64,000 nucleotides of DNA from Burkholderiaceae bacterium 26 (GTDB lineage: Bacteria > Pseudomonadota > Gammaproteobacteria > Burkholderiales > Burkholderiaceae): positions 666,590-730,589 of the forward strand of contig JYOB01000010.1 of the NCBI GenBank assembly GCA_000955795.1, given 5' to 3'. Both the position numbers and the translations under genes were made by a program. Every line of letters starts with the position of its first letter. The first letter of the stretch is position 1. Under the pieces are notes generated by a model, which did not search any database, had not been told where the DNA came from, and saw nothing but the letters and a program-made list of their open reading frames with translations. Of this stretch, positions 34,089 through 43,101 are shown piece by piece.

Positions 34089-35149
34089 GACGCCTCCTCC
34101 ACCGAATGCGCTGTCGACGCACGTTCGACCAGCGTACCCGGCAGCAACACGACTCGCGCATCCCCGCTCACGCCTTCGATGCGCTCATGCACGAATTCGA
34201 CTGCCTTGTAACCGATGTCGTATGTCGGTTGCCGAATCGTGGTGATGCCGATCAACTCCGCCCATTCCGGATCATCGATCGACAGCAGCGCCGCCCTCTC
34301 CTGCCAAACCGGGCCAAATTGCGTGCGCAGATGCCGCGCAACGACGAGCGCAACCGGCGCGTTGGCGATAAACAGCGCCAGTCGCTTTCCGCCCTGCCGG
34401 TGCACTGTGTCGATGCGTGCATCGATCTCTGCCAGCGCACGCTCGACTGAGGCCGGATCGGTTGGGTCCAGCACCACGGTCGGCTCCGCTGGACGCCCGT
34501 GCGCTGCCATCGTTTCTCGGAAGGCGAGTTCGCGCTCACGCCGCGAACTGACCTGCTCAAACGGCTGCACGATGAACTGGATGGAATCGAAACCTTGATC
34601 CAGCAAATGCTGCACACCCAATCTGACGGCGTTGCGGTTGTCGAGGCCCACCAGGTCCGCGTCGAACCCTTCGACCGTGCGATCCACCAGCACGGCAGGA
34701 ATGCCGCCGCCCCGCAGCGGGCGCAATACAGCCTCTTCTGCACCGAGCGCGTTGACGATCAATCCCTCGACCCGGTACGTCGTCAGCAACTGGACGAACC
34801 GGCGCTCCATCTCGACCTCGTTTGCGGCGTGGCAGATGAGCGGCATGTAGCCGAGCGCGTGGCAGGCCGCCTCCACGCCTTGCAGCACTTCGATCGTATA
34901 AGGATTGGTCAGATCAGCCACCAGCATGCCGAGCAGGCGGTTGCGGCCGCGCTTGAGACCGCGCGCCATCTGGTTGGGCCGGTAGTTCAACCGCTGGATG
35001 GCGGCTTCGATGCGCTGTCGCAAGTCTTCGGAAAGGACTTGTGTCTCGCCATTCAGATAGCGGGACACGCTGGTCTTGCCGGTTCCCGCTTCGCGAGCCA
35101 CGTCGGTGATGGTCGCAGGGCGCGAGGAAGAGGATGGGAGATCAGTCAC
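34085..35149 (-). CDS. ptxS: LacI-family repressor of 2-ketogluconate use
   Basis: A 354-residue LacI/GalR protein. The N-terminal helix-turn-helix (ITDVAREAGTGKTSVSRYL, residues 14-32) and hinge helix (YRPNQMARGLKRGRN) precede a periplasmic-binding-type effector domain (residues 70-340). Position next to kguD and a palindrome of PtxS type upstream of kguE indicate PtxS, which in Pseudomonas represses kgu genes and is released by 2-ketogluconate. Translation starts at GTG. It lies 79 bases after kguD on the same strand. Confidence 0.85.
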   Translation of the reverse strand: MTDLPSSSSRPATITDVAREAGTGKTSVSRYLNGETQVLSEDLRQRIEAAIQRLNYRPNQMARGLKRGRNRLLGMLVADLTNPYTIEVLQGVEAACHALGYMPLICHAANEVEMERRFVQLLTTYRVEGLIVNALGAEEAVLRPLRGGGIPAVLVDRTVEGFDADLVGLDNRNAVRLGVQHLLDQGFDSIQFIVQPFEQVSSRRERELAFRETMAAHGRPAEPTVVLDPTDPASVERALAEIDARIDTVHRQGGKRLALFIANAPVALVVARHLRTQFGPVWQERAALLSIDDPEWAELIGITTIRQPTYDIGYKAVEFVHERIEGVSGDARVVLLPGTLVERASTAHSVEEAS

Positions 35150-35228
35150 GATGCGCTTCAGAACAGTCCGTCGGCGCGAGGGGCCGGAGCCAGGGTGCGA
35201 GGATCATAGCGCAATCCCGGCATTCGAC

Positions 35229-36203
35229 TCATGAAGTGCGGGCACGCTCCAGCACCTGCGGATTGACCAGGTTCTCACGCAACGTGCCGGCCAGCGCCTT
35301 GACCAGGTTGTCGGCGGCGCAGCGGGCCATGGCGTGTCGCGTCTCGTGCGTTGCGGAGCCGATATGGGGCAATGCCACCACGTTCTTCATCGCCAGCAAT
35401 GGCGAGTCGGCGGGCAGCGGCTCGTGCTCGAACACGTCCAACCCCGCGCCTCGGATGGTGCCGTTGCGCAATGCATGGATGAGCGCTGTCTCGTCAACGA
35501 CGGGCCCACGCGACGCATTGATCAGGATCGCACTGCGCTTCATCTTCGCCAACTCCTCCGCGCCGATCAGGTGCTGCGTTTCAGGCGTCAGCGGCACCTG
35601 CAGGCAAACAAAATCGGCTTCGGCCAGCAACGTGTCGAGCGTCACGCGGCGCGCGCCGTACTGCGCTTCGGCCTCGGGATATGGACGCCGGTTTGTGTAC
35701 AGCACACGCATTCGGAAACCCAGCGCTGCGCGGCGAGCCACTGCCGCACCGATGCGGCCCAGTCCGACGATGCCGATCGTCTTGCTGTGAACGTCCGTGC
35801 CATAGAGCTCGGGGCCGATGCTGCGCTGCCAGTTGCCTGCCCGGACCCACTCAGCAAGCTCCACGACACGACGCGCCGACGCGAGAATCAGCGAGAACAC
35901 GGTATCGGCGGTCGACTCGGTCAACACATCAGGTGTGTGCGCCAGCGCAATGCCACGACGCGTGAGATCAGGCACGTCGAAATTGTCATAGCCCACAGAG
36001 ATCGTGGACCACGCCTTGAGCCGGGGCGCGCGGTCGAGCATCTGGGGCGTGATCTTCAGGCTTGCACCGATCGCGCCCTCGGCGTTGGCAAGCGCCTCGG
36101 TCAACGCCGCAGCACCGTCGACCTGCACGAGTTCAACATGCTCGCGCAACTGGGCGACGACATCGTCGGGCAATGGCTTATAGGCAACGACGACAGGTTT
36201 CAT
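35229..36203 (-). CDS. kguD: 2-ketogluconate 6-phosphate reductase (D-isomer 2-hydroxyacid dehydrogenase)
   Basis: A 324-residue NAD(P)-dependent dehydrogenase of the D-2-hydroxyacid family. The nucleotide motif [16 protein letters not shown] is at about residue 145. Catalytic residues sit in [13 protein letters not shown] (Arg), [10 protein letters not shown] (Glu) and [12 protein letters not shown] (His). In the kgu pathway it reduces 2-keto-6-phosphogluconate to 6-phosphogluconate, which enters the Entner-Doudoroff or pentose phosphate route. The ATG at 36203 lies four bases after the kguT stop; a longer start would overlap kguT. Confidence 0.87.
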   Translation of the reverse strand: MKPVVVAYKPLPDDVVAQLREHVELVQVDGAAALTEALANAEGAIGASLKITPQMLDRAPRLKAWSTISVGYDNFDVPDLTRRGIALAHTPDVLTESTADTVFSLILASARRVVELAEWVRAGNWQRSIGPELYGTDVHSKTIGIVGLGRIGAAVARRAALGFRMRVLYTNRRPYPEAEAQYGARRVTLDTLLAEADFVCLQVPLTPETQHLIGAEELAKMKRSAILINASRGPVVDETALIHALRNGTIRGAGLDVFEHEPLPADSPLLAMKNVVALPHIGSATHETRHAMARCAADNLVKALAGTLRENLVNPQVLERARTS

Positions 36204-36207
36204 CAAT

Positions 36208-37488
36208 TCATTTTCCAGGTACGGGATGGGCGAGCGCGTAAGCATCACGCGGTTGCGGCTTGACGCAGAGCGTGAAGATCACGGCCGCCAAAAGCGCGGC
36301 GCTCATGAATGCGTACGACGCAAGCGGCGAGCCGGTGGCACCGTTCAGGTAGCCAACGAAGTACGAGCCAACAAACGAACCGAGGGCACCCATGCTGTTG
36401 ATCAGCGCCATCGCACCACCGGCAACGTTCTTTGGCAGAAGCTCCGGCACGATCGCGAAAAACGGACCATACGGCGCATACATCGCCGCGCCGGCGATGA
36501 CGAGCAACGCATACGACATCCAGAAATGCGTTGACCCAAGTCCATACGATGCGGCAAACGCCGCAGCGCCCACCAGCAGGAACGGCCAAACGAAACCGCG
36601 CCGCGAACCTACCTTGTCAGACGCCCACGACGCCACGAGCATCGCAATGGTGGCAGCCAGATACGGCAGCGCCGACAGCCAGCCCGTCTCGACCATGCTG
36701 AGCGACGAGCCGTTCTTCACGATGGATGGCAGCCACAGCACGAAGCCATAGACGCCGATGCTCCAGCAGAAGTACTGCGCACACAGCTTGATGACGACCG
36801 GCGAGCGGAAAGCCTCGCCATAGTTACGCATCGGCTTGATGGCCGCTTGCTCCGCCGCCAATGCCTGTTCCAGGTCGCGCCTTTCCTGTGTGCTCAGCCA
36901 CGATGCCTGCGCGGGCTTGTCCTGCACCAGGCACCACCAGCACACCGCCCAGATGATGGCGGGCACGCCCTCGGCGATAAACATATGGCGCCAGCCGAAC
37001 TCGCGCACGAGGTAGCCCGACACCACCGACATCCAGAGCACGGTCACAGGATTACCGAGAATCAGGAACGTGTTCGCGCGCGATCGTTCCTGCTTGGTAA
37101 ACCAGTTGCTGATGTAGATGAGCATTGCGGGCATGACGGCCGCCTCAACCACGCCCAGCACGAACCGGATCGCCAGAAGCGAGGGAATGTCACTCACGAC
37201 GCCCGTGAGCGCCGCGCACAAACCCCACAACACCAGGCTGATGAACACGAGCTTCTTCACGCTCCGGCGCTCGGCATAGATCGCGCCCGGAATCTGGAAG
37301 AAGAAATAGCCGAGGAAGAACAGCGCACCAATCAACGACGATAGCCCCTGGCTGATCCCCAGATCGTGATTGATGCCGGCCGCCGCCGCGAAGCCATAGT
37401 TCGCGCGATCGAGGTAGGCCAGGCTGTAGGTGATAAAGACGATCGGCATGATCATCCACCAGCGCCGCGCAGCGAGTTGCGTTGCCAT
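36208..37488 (-). CDS. kguT: MFS transporter, probable 2-ketogluconate importer
   Basis: A 426-residue major facilitator with about 12 membrane helices, of the anion:cation symporter type. It starts [21 protein letters not shown], with the [10 protein letters not shown] motif typical of this group, then an ERRSVKKL loop between helices 2 and 3 and [10 protein letters not shown] near helix 5. Position between the ketogluconate kinase and reductase genes indicates that it imports 2-ketogluconate. A good Shine-Dalgarno (AAAGGAGACACGACC) precedes the ATG at 37488. Confidence 0.86.
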   Translation of the reverse strand: MATQLAARRWWMIMPIVFITYSLAYLDRANYGFAAAAGINHDLGISQGLSSLIGALFFLGYFFFQIPGAIYAERRSVKKLVFISLVLWGLCAALTGVVSDIPSLLAIRFVLGVVEAAVMPAMLIYISNWFTKQERSRANTFLILGNPVTVLWMSVVSGYLVREFGWRHMFIAEGVPAIIWAVCWWCLVQDKPAQASWLSTQERRDLEQALAAEQAAIKPMRNYGEAFRSPVVIKLCAQYFCWSIGVYGFVLWLPSIVKNGSSLSMVETGWLSALPYLAATIAMLVASWASDKVGSRRGFVWPFLLVGAAAFAASYGLGSTHFWMSYALLVIAGAAMYAPYGPFFAIVPELLPKNVAGGAMALINSMGALGSFVGSYFVGYLNGATGSPLASYAFMSAALLAAVIFTLCVKPQPRDAYALAHPVPGK

Positions 37489-37547
37489 GGTCGTGTCTCC
37501 TTTGATGGTTTGCGTCGCCCGCGAGGGGCGGCAGTCGAAGCGCTGCG

Positions 37548-38537
37548 TTACACGCTGGAAATGGGTTCCGGCTCGCACACAATGCGGGCCGCTTGTTCAA
37601 GCACATCAAGCTCGGCGCGGGTCGGAAGGCCTTCGGAATCCCCGATCACCTGGATCGCCAGCGCGCCGATACGGTTGCCGCGCGCAACGGCCAACTCGGG
37701 TGACTGCCCTTCGAGCAGCGCGCTGACAACGCCCACCGCAAAGCCGTCGCCCGCGCCCACCGTGTCGACGACGCGCTCCACGCGCACGCCGTCGGCGATG
37801 CCTTCTGCACCGTCGGCGGTCTGGTAGTAGGCGCCGGCAGCACCCAGCTTGATGGCAACGCCACGGGCACCTTGATCGAGATAGAAGCGGGCGATATCGG
37901 CCGGGCTGTCATAGCCGGTCAGTTTCTGCCCCTCGGCCAAGCCAGGCAGCACCCAATCGGAAAGCGCCGCCAGCGCGTTCAGCGTGCTCACCATCTCGGC
38001 AGCGGACGGCCACAGCGTGGGTCGCAGATTCGGATCGAACGAGATCGAGCCACCCGCCGCGCGCATTTCCCTCGCGAGGTGAAACGCAAGTTCACACGAC
38101 GATGCAGAAATCGCGGGGGCCACACCCGTGAGATGCAGATGGCGAGCGCCGAGCACATAGTCGGCGACATAGTCGGCGCAGGAGAGCCGGCTGGCGGCCG
38201 ACCCCTTGCGGAAGTACTCAACACGCGGGTCGCTGCCGTCGTCAGCCCGCGACTTCAACTGGAAGCCGGTCGGATATTGCCGATCTACCGTCACGCACGA
38301 GGCATCGATCCGTTCGCGCGCGAGCGTTTCCAGCACATATTCGCCAAACGAATCCTGCCCCACCCGGCTCACATAGCCGACGCGAAAACCGAGGCGGCTC
38401 AAGCCAACGGCCACGTTCAGATCGGCACCCGCAATGCGCTTGGTGAACTGCGTGGCTTGCGCGAGCGGCCCAGGCGCGTTCGACACGAACATCGCCATGG
38501 CTTCGCCGTAGGTGATGACATCCAGCGTATGTGACAT
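37548..38537 (-). CDS. kguK: 2-ketogluconate kinase (PfkB family)
   Basis: A 329-residue ribokinase-like sugar kinase. The N-terminal GEAMAMFVSN and GADLNVAVGLSRLGFRVGYV regions match the substrate site of ketogluconate and 2-keto-3-deoxygluconate kinases. The C-terminal anion hole and catalytic aspartate lie in VVDTVGAGDGFAVGVVSALL. It phosphorylates imported 2-ketogluconate at O6. The ATG at 38537 has an AAAGGAGC ribosome site; the gene starts 29 bases after kguE. Confidence 0.88.
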   Translation of the reverse strand: MSHTLDVITYGEAMAMFVSNAPGPLAQATQFTKRIAGADLNVAVGLSRLGFRVGYVSRVGQDSFGEYVLETLARERIDASCVTVDRQYPTGFQLKSRADDGSDPRVEYFRKGSAASRLSCADYVADYVLGARHLHLTGVAPAISASSCELAFHLAREMRAAGGSISFDPNLRPTLWPSAAEMVSTLNALAALSDWVLPGLAEGQKLTGYDSPADIARFYLDQGARGVAIKLGAAGAYYQTADGAEGIADGVRVERVVDTVGAGDGFAVGVVSALLEGQSPELAVARGNRIGALAIQVIGDSEGLPTRAELDVLEQAARIVCEPEPISSV

Positions 38538-38566
38538 GCGTAAGCTCCTTTGATGTCGAGTCACAG

Positions 38567-39337
38567 TCAGGCGGCCTTGAGCCACGTGACATGCCGATGC
38601 GCATCGACAGCGAGATCGACCGCGTCGAACGGAAATTCGATGCCGCGCGGGACATCACCCGGCAATGCCGCCAGCACAGCGGCGAACCGCGCATCGTTGC
38701 CCGCGGGTGCCACCGCAAAACGACGTGCACCCTCGCCCGCGACGCTTTTGCAATGGATGTATTCAACGTACGGAGCCAAGGCCCGTGCGCACGCCAGCGG
38801 CGCTTCGCCCGACCATTCCCAGTTGCCGACGTCGAACGTCATGCCCAGCATGTCGGCCACACCCGCGCTTTCCAATGCGTCGAACAAACCTCGGAACTGC
38901 GCGAGCGAGCCACCCACCGTCTGCTGACCGTTCTCAACCAGCACCCGTGGGCGCCAGCCTCGCAGCAATTGGGCCAGCGCCTCTGCCGACGCATCATCGG
39001 CAAACCCGCCAAGCTGGAACTTCACGATGCGCGCGCCCAAGGCTTGCGCTTCGACCAGCGCGCCGCGGATAGCGGCAGCATCCAGAGCACCGTCGTCCGT
39101 GTACAGCGTGGCTGGCGTCGAATAGACCGCCCAGAGGCCATGCGCGGCAATCAGCCGGCCCAAGGCAGCGAGAAGCGTTGTCGATACCGCGCCATCGAGC
39201 CCCGCCGGCAACAGTTCACGCCGCACCTCGAAGCCGGCGGCACCGACCGACGCAGCCACGGGAACATAGGAGTGATGTCCCTGATCCAGCACCTGGGCGG
39301 CGCCGAACGCGCTTGCCACGATCACGATATCTGCCAT
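38567..39337 (-). CDS. kguE: Sugar phosphate isomerase/epimerase-like protein
   Basis: A 256-residue TIM-barrel protein of the AP-endonuclease-2-like isomerase/epimerase family, first gene of the kgu operon. Recognisable segments are LGARIVKFQLGGFAD, LVENGQQTVGGSL, MTFDVGNWEWSGE (conserved metal-ligand region) and YIHCKSVAGEG. In Pseudomonas the kguE product is needed for growth on 2-ketogluconate, but its reaction is not settled. A GGAGAAAAG ribosome site precedes the ATG, and the operator palindrome starts 20 bases upstream of it. Confidence 0.83.
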   Translation of the reverse strand: MADIVIVASAFGAAQVLDQGHHSYVPVAASVGAAGFEVRRELLPAGLDGAVSTTLLAALGRLIAAHGLWAVYSTPATLYTDDGALDAAAIRGALVEAQALGARIVKFQLGGFADDASAEALAQLLRGWRPRVLVENGQQTVGGSLAQFRGLFDALESAGVADMLGMTFDVGNWEWSGEAPLACARALAPYVEYIHCKSVAGEGARRFAVAPAGNDARFAAVLAALPGDVPRGIEFPFDAVDLAVDAHRHVTWLKAA

Positions 39338-39356
39338 TTGTGCGCTTTTCTCCGTA

Positions 39357-39370
39357 TGGAACCGGTTCCA
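39357..39370. promoter_or_regulatory. Perfect 14-base LacI-type palindrome, candidate PtxS operator
   Basis: TGGAACCGGTTCCA is fully palindromic and lies 20-33 bases upstream of the kguE ATG. Known PtxS operators in Pseudomonas have the form TGAAACCGGTTTCA, differing only at the third base of each half. Its position over the promoter supports repression by the ptxS product. Confidence 0.78.
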
Positions 39371-39574
39371 ATAGAGAATATGGTGGTTGTTGGTAGCTAT
39401 CAGCGCTATAGAGGAAATCCCTAGCGGCGCCGGCAGAATGCGACGCGCCGGGCATGTGACCGGCGACGATCAGGGGATGACGCTATGGGAAAGGCGCAGC
39501 GTGCTATCGATGTCGAAGCTGCAGCCACGCAGAGCGCGAGGAGATGAAGTTGTCCGGAAGGACAGCCAAACAAA

Positions 39575-39602
39575 AAGGGCCGACAGTTGCCTGTCAGCCC
39601 TT
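39575..39602 (-). terminator. Terminator of the tRNA-Lys transcript
   Basis: Read on the minus strand, AAGGGCTGACAG pairs with CTGTCGGCCCTT (one mismatch) around a GCAA loop and is followed by TTTTTG. It begins eight bases past the tRNA 3' end. Confidence 0.8.
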
Positions 39603-39609
39603 CGAATTT

Positions 39610-39685
39610 TGGTGGGTCCTGCGGGATTCGAACCCGCGACCAATAGATTAAAAGTCTACTGCTCTACCGACTGAGCTAAAGACCC
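39610..39685 (-). tRNA. tRNA-Lys (anticodon TTT)
   Basis: A 76-base cloverleaf on the minus strand. The acceptor stem begins GGGTCT and pairs with GGACCC at the 3' end, followed by an A discriminator and encoded CCA. The anticodon loop CTTTTAA presents TTT, and GGTTCGAATCC forms the T-loop. No integrase or direct repeat is seen at this tRNA. Confidence 0.95.
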
Positions 39686-39737
39686 CAAAGACCGCGATTA
39701 TAGGAAGATATCGGCAATTCTGTCAACGCCCGTCAGA

Positions 39738-40853
39738 TCAAGCCAGACGCTCCATCCGCCACATCTGGTAGCGGAACGCCAGCACCGCGCCGATCACAAT
39801 ACCGGCCAGCGCGATGAACGAGCCGATTGCCAGCGTCGACACGCCCGACAGCCCCTGCCCGATCGTGCAACCCAGCGCCGTGACGCCACCAATGCCCATC
39901 AGGATGCCGCCAATGATGTGGTTGCCCGTGTCCTCGGCATTGGCAAAACCTTCCCAGCGGAACGAGCGCGTGGCCACTGCCACCGCCGCCGAGCCCGCAA
40001 TCACGCCCAGCACGCTCACGATGCCGACCGTAAGCACCTTCGACGTATCGCTGAAGAACATCAGCCACTCCAGCGTGTACGACACCGGCGCCACGAAGCT
40101 CAGCGCTTCCATGCGGCCGCTGTTGGTCGCCACAAACGCTTCCTGCAGCGTGTTCGGATCTTCCTGCACGTAGCCGAGATGCCCCGAGACGTACCACATG
40201 CCGACGATGATGAGCCCGACGCCGATGCCTCCGAGCAGGTTGTCACCCGTGCGGAAATCGCGCGCGAGCAGCGCCCACAGCGACAGCGCCCCGCCAATCA
40301 CCAGCGCCAGCACCAGGCGCAGCATGCGCGCATCGGCGGAGAACGCGTGGCCCAGCACGCTCGGTAGATCCTGCGACGTCGGCAACGTAATGGCCACGCT
40401 GTCCACCGTTGCCACACGCACCACGCCAAACACGCCCTTGAGCGTCATGTACGCCGCCAGCCCCAGAAACACAAACACGACGACCGACTTCAGATTGCCG
40501 CCGCCAATGCGCACCAGCGTCTTGCTGCCGCAGCCCGAGCCCAGCACCATGCCGAAACCGAAAAGCAGACCGCCCACTAGCGACGACAGCCACAGCAGCT
40601 TGCTCGCCGTGTAGATCGTCTTGCTTGTATCGATCAGGCCAAGCCAACTCAGGCAGCCCGTGCCGATCATGGCCACGCCGATGGCCAGCGCCCACATGCG
40701 CAACCGGTTCCAATCGCCGATGTTGACGACGTCGGACACCGCACCCATCGTGCAGAAGTGCGTGCGCTGGAGGATCGCGCCAAGCACGAACGTAAGCGCA
40801 AACGTGGCCCACAGCACCGTGTGAGACAACGCGTTGAGGTCGATATCAGGCAT
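39738..40853 (-). CDS. YeeE/YedE-family sulfur-compound transporter
   Basis: A 371-residue polytopic membrane protein with about ten helices. Conserved motifs of the YeeE/TsuA family are QRTHFCTMGAVSDV near residue 30, FGFGMVLGSGCGSKTLVRIG near residue 100, and GGILMGIGGVTALGCTIGQG near residue 325, each with a cysteine. In TsuA such cysteines pass thiosulfate across the membrane. Thiosulfate or a related sulfur species is the probable substrate. It lies six bases after queC on the same strand. Confidence 0.87.
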   Translation of the reverse strand: MPDIDLNALSHTVLWATFALTFVLGAILQRTHFCTMGAVSDVVNIGDWNRLRMWALAIGVAMIGTGCLSWLGLIDTSKTIYTASKLLWLSSLVGGLLFGFGMVLGSGCGSKTLVRIGGGNLKSVVVFVFLGLAAYMTLKGVFGVVRVATVDSVAITLPTSQDLPSVLGHAFSADARMLRLVLALVIGGALSLWALLARDFRTGDNLLGGIGVGLIIVGMWYVSGHLGYVQEDPNTLQEAFVATNSGRMEALSFVAPVSYTLEWLMFFSDTSKVLTVGIVSVLGVIAGSAAVAVATRSFRWEGFANAEDTGNHIIGGILMGIGGVTALGCTIGQGLSGVSTLAIGSFIALAGIVIGAVLAFRYQMWRMERLA

Positions 40854-40859
40854 GGTTCT

Positions 40860-41534
40860 TCAGGCGTAGCGAGTGGGGTCGGGCACGCCGGCGGCGTCAA
40901 ACCCAGCCTTGCGGATGCGGCACGAATCGCACACGCCGCACGCGCGGCCGTCGTCGTCGGCCTGGTAGCACGACACAGTCAGGCCGTAGTCCACGCCCAG
41001 CCGCACGCCGGCCTGGATGATCTCTGCCTTGGTCATGTTGATGATGGGTGCGTTCACGCGGATGCGCTCGCCTTCCACGCCGGCCTTCGTCGCCAGGTTG
41101 GCGAGCGTTTCGTAAGCGGCAACGTATTCGGGACGGCAATCGGGATAGCCGGAGTAGTCCACCGCGTTTGCGCCAAAGAACAGGTCACGTGCGCCAACCG
41201 CCTCGGCCCACCCAAGCGCCAGCGACAGCATGATCGTGTTCCGCGCCGGCACATACGTGATCGGGATGCCCGATTGCGCACCGTCGGTCGGCACGTCAAG
41301 CGCATCGTCCGTCAATGCGGAACCACCGAACTTGCGCAAGTCCAGATCGACGATTTCATGGCGCACTGCGCCCAGCGTCGCCGCCACTTTCTTGGCCGCT
41401 TCCAGCTCAGACGAATGGCGCTGGCCGTAGCGCATCGACAGCGCGTAAGTCTCAAAGCCATCGGCATTGGCCATGGCGAGCACGGTGGCAGAGTCCAGCC
41501 CGCCGGAGAGCAGGACGATGGCGCGTTTTTTCAT
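40860..41534 (-). CDS. queC: 7-cyano-7-deazaguanine synthase
   Basis: A 224-residue enzyme that converts 7-carboxy-7-deazaguanine to preQ0 with ATP and ammonia, in queuosine biosynthesis. The PP-loop [11 protein letters not shown] is at residues 10-20. The C-terminal zinc site comprises the cysteines in [19 protein letters not shown] at about residues 189-207. [17 protein letters not shown] and [18 protein letters not shown] are family signatures. The ATG at 41534 begins MKKRAIVLL. Confidence 0.96.
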   Translation of the reverse strand: MKKRAIVLLSGGLDSATVLAMANADGFETYALSMRYGQRHSSELEAAKKVAATLGAVRHEIVDLDLRKFGGSALTDDALDVPTDGAQSGIPITYVPARNTIMLSLALGWAEAVGARDLFFGANAVDYSGYPDCRPEYVAAYETLANLATKAGVEGERIRVNAPIINMTKAEIIQAGVRLGVDYGLTVSCYQADDDGRACGVCDSCRIRKAGFDAAGVPDPTRYA

Positions 41535-41635
41535 GGGCGAAGCCTTGCAAAGCAAATCGGGAAGGCCCGCATTTTAGCGTGCCGCCGCCCTGCCCGCGCC
41601 CGGCCCGGCATATGCCCGCCATTCGGCGCTCTATG

Positions 41636-41668
41636 AAAAACGCCCGCCGGTGCAGCCACGGGCGGGCG
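41636..41668 (-). terminator. Terminator of the tol-pal operon
   Basis: On the minus strand CGCCCGCC and GGCGGGCG form an eight-base stem around a twelve-base loop, followed by TTTTT. It lies 29 bases past the cpoB stop and separates the tol-pal genes from queC. Confidence 0.85.
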
Positions 41669-41696
41669 CTTGTTCATATGCTGGGCGGCTTGCCGA

Positions 41697-42482
41697 TCAG
41701 CGCATCGTCTTCAGACGGCTTTGCGCGGTCTTGGCCTGCTCGGTACCGGGATACTGCGAGACCACCGATTCCAGCGTCTTGCGTGCGGCCGCCTTCTGGC
41801 CCGACTCGCCCTGGTTGGTCGCCACCTGCAACAGCGCATCGGGCGCCTTCGGATGCTGCGGATTGCTGCGCGCCATGTTCTCCAGCACGTAGCTCGAACC
41901 CTTGTAGTCGCGCTGCGCATAGAGCGCATTGCCCAGCCAGAACTGCGCCAGCGGCAGATACGGGCTTTGCGGATACTTCTTCACGAACGCCGAGAACTGG
42001 TTGCCCGCGCCCTTGAAGTCGCCACCCTGAAATGCCTTGAGCGCAGCGTCGTATTCCGGCTTCTCGTTCGGCTGGACCATGCCCTCACGGCCGTCCACCG
42101 TCGCTTGCTGCGGCTCGAACTTCTTCAGGCGCGCGTCCAGGTCAGAGTAGTAATCCTTCTGCTGCTTGGTCAGCGTATCGACGCTGTTCTGCAGCACTTC
42201 GTTCTGCCCGCGCAGGCGAGCCACTTCCGATTTGAGCGTTTCAATCTGGTTTTGCGCGTCGATCAGGTTCTTGCTGTTCTGATCGATGCGCTGGGCCGCC
42301 GTCGACTGGAAGTTGTTGAACTTGTCGCGCATGTCGATGATGGCGCGGCGCGCCTCATCGTCGTCAAACACCCCCGCTGCCGCCGGGCCGGCCATGGTGA
42401 GGGCGCCACCCGCGACGAGCGTCGCCATCAGGATGGCCCGACGCATGGCCCCATAAGCGCGCTGTTTCATCATCGTATTCAT
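41697..42482 (-). CDS. cpoB: Cell division coordinator CpoB (YbgF), Tol-Pal accessory
   Basis: A 261-residue periplasmic protein. A signal peptide (residues 1-36, ending AAAG) is followed by a coiled coil (residues 45-120, including NQIETLKSEVARLRGQNEVL) and a TPR domain (residues 135-260; EYDAALKAFQGGDFKGAGNQ and YAQRDYKGSSYVLENMA). In E. coli CpoB binds TolA and PBP1B and links outer-membrane constriction to septal peptidoglycan synthesis. Last gene of the operon, 68 bases after pal, with a terminator behind it. Confidence 0.92.
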   Translation of the reverse strand: MNTMMKQRAYGAMRRAILMATLVAGGALTMAGPAAAGVFDDDEARRAIIDMRDKFNNFQSTAAQRIDQNSKNLIDAQNQIETLKSEVARLRGQNEVLQNSVDTLTKQQKDYYSDLDARLKKFEPQQATVDGREGMVQPNEKPEYDAALKAFQGGDFKGAGNQFSAFVKKYPQSPYLPLAQFWLGNALYAQRDYKGSSYVLENMARSNPQHPKAPDALLQVATNQGESGQKAAARKTLESVVSQYPGTEQAKTAQSRLKTMR

Positions 42483-42550
42483 GTGATTGCCAACGTAAGA
42501 ACGCCGGCCGCAACCTCGCAGCCGGCGCGTTCCACTTCAAACCGTACCGA

Positions 42551-43072
42551 TTAATAGACGATATCGGCGCGGCGGTTCTGTGCCCACGAGTCTTCGTCGT
42601 GGCCGGTCGCTTGCGGCTTTTCCTTACCCAGGCTCACGGCTTCCATTTGGCTGTCAGGCACGCCCATCGACGACAGGGCGCGACGCACGGCCTCGGCACG
42701 CTTCTGACCCAGTGCGAGGTTGTATTCGCTGGTGCCGCGCTCGTCGGTGTTGCCCTGGATCAGGACCTTACGCTGGTTGTGCGACTGGAGGTAACGCGAG
42801 TGCTGACCCAGCAGGCCTTGGTACTCCGGCTTGACCGAGTAGCTGTCGAAATCGAAGTAGATGCTGCGCTTGGCCAGCGGGCTGTTCGGGTCGGTCAGCT
42901 CGTCACGACCCACGTCCACCGGGGTCACCGTGCGGGCATCAGCGCCAGTGCCGGCGGCACCGCCCGTACCGTTCTTGGCGGTGTCATCGAGCTTCACGCC
43001 CGAGCTGCAAGCGCCCAGGGCCAGCAGCGCGGCAATGGCTGCGAGTTTGATCATGGTTTGGGACTTCGACAT
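42551..43072 (-). CDS. pal: Peptidoglycan-associated lipoprotein Pal
   Basis: A 173-residue outer-membrane lipoprotein. The lipobox LGACSS places the lipidated cysteine at residue 22. The OmpA-like domain fills residues 65-173: SIYFDFDSYSVKPEYQGLL, then IQGNTDERGTSEYNLALGQKRAE with the meso-DAP-binding Asp and Arg. It tethers the outer membrane to peptidoglycan and is moved by TolQRA-TolB during division. It follows tolB by 29 bases. Confidence 0.97.
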   Translation of the reverse strand: MSKSQTMIKLAAIAALLALGACSSGVKLDDTAKNGTGGAAGTGADARTVTPVDVGRDELTDPNSPLAKRSIYFDFDSYSVKPEYQGLLGQHSRYLQSHNQRKVLIQGNTDERGTSEYNLALGQKRAEAVRRALSSMGVPDSQMEAVSLGKEKPQATGHDEDSWAQNRRADIVY

Positions 43073-43101
43073 GTCCGATTTCTCCTAGTGGAACAGCTTC
43101 G

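Noticed and set aside
39610-39685. tRNA-Lys as an integration site for a genomic island
   Set aside because: No integrase gene, direct repeat of the tRNA 3' end or foreign composition is seen next to it.
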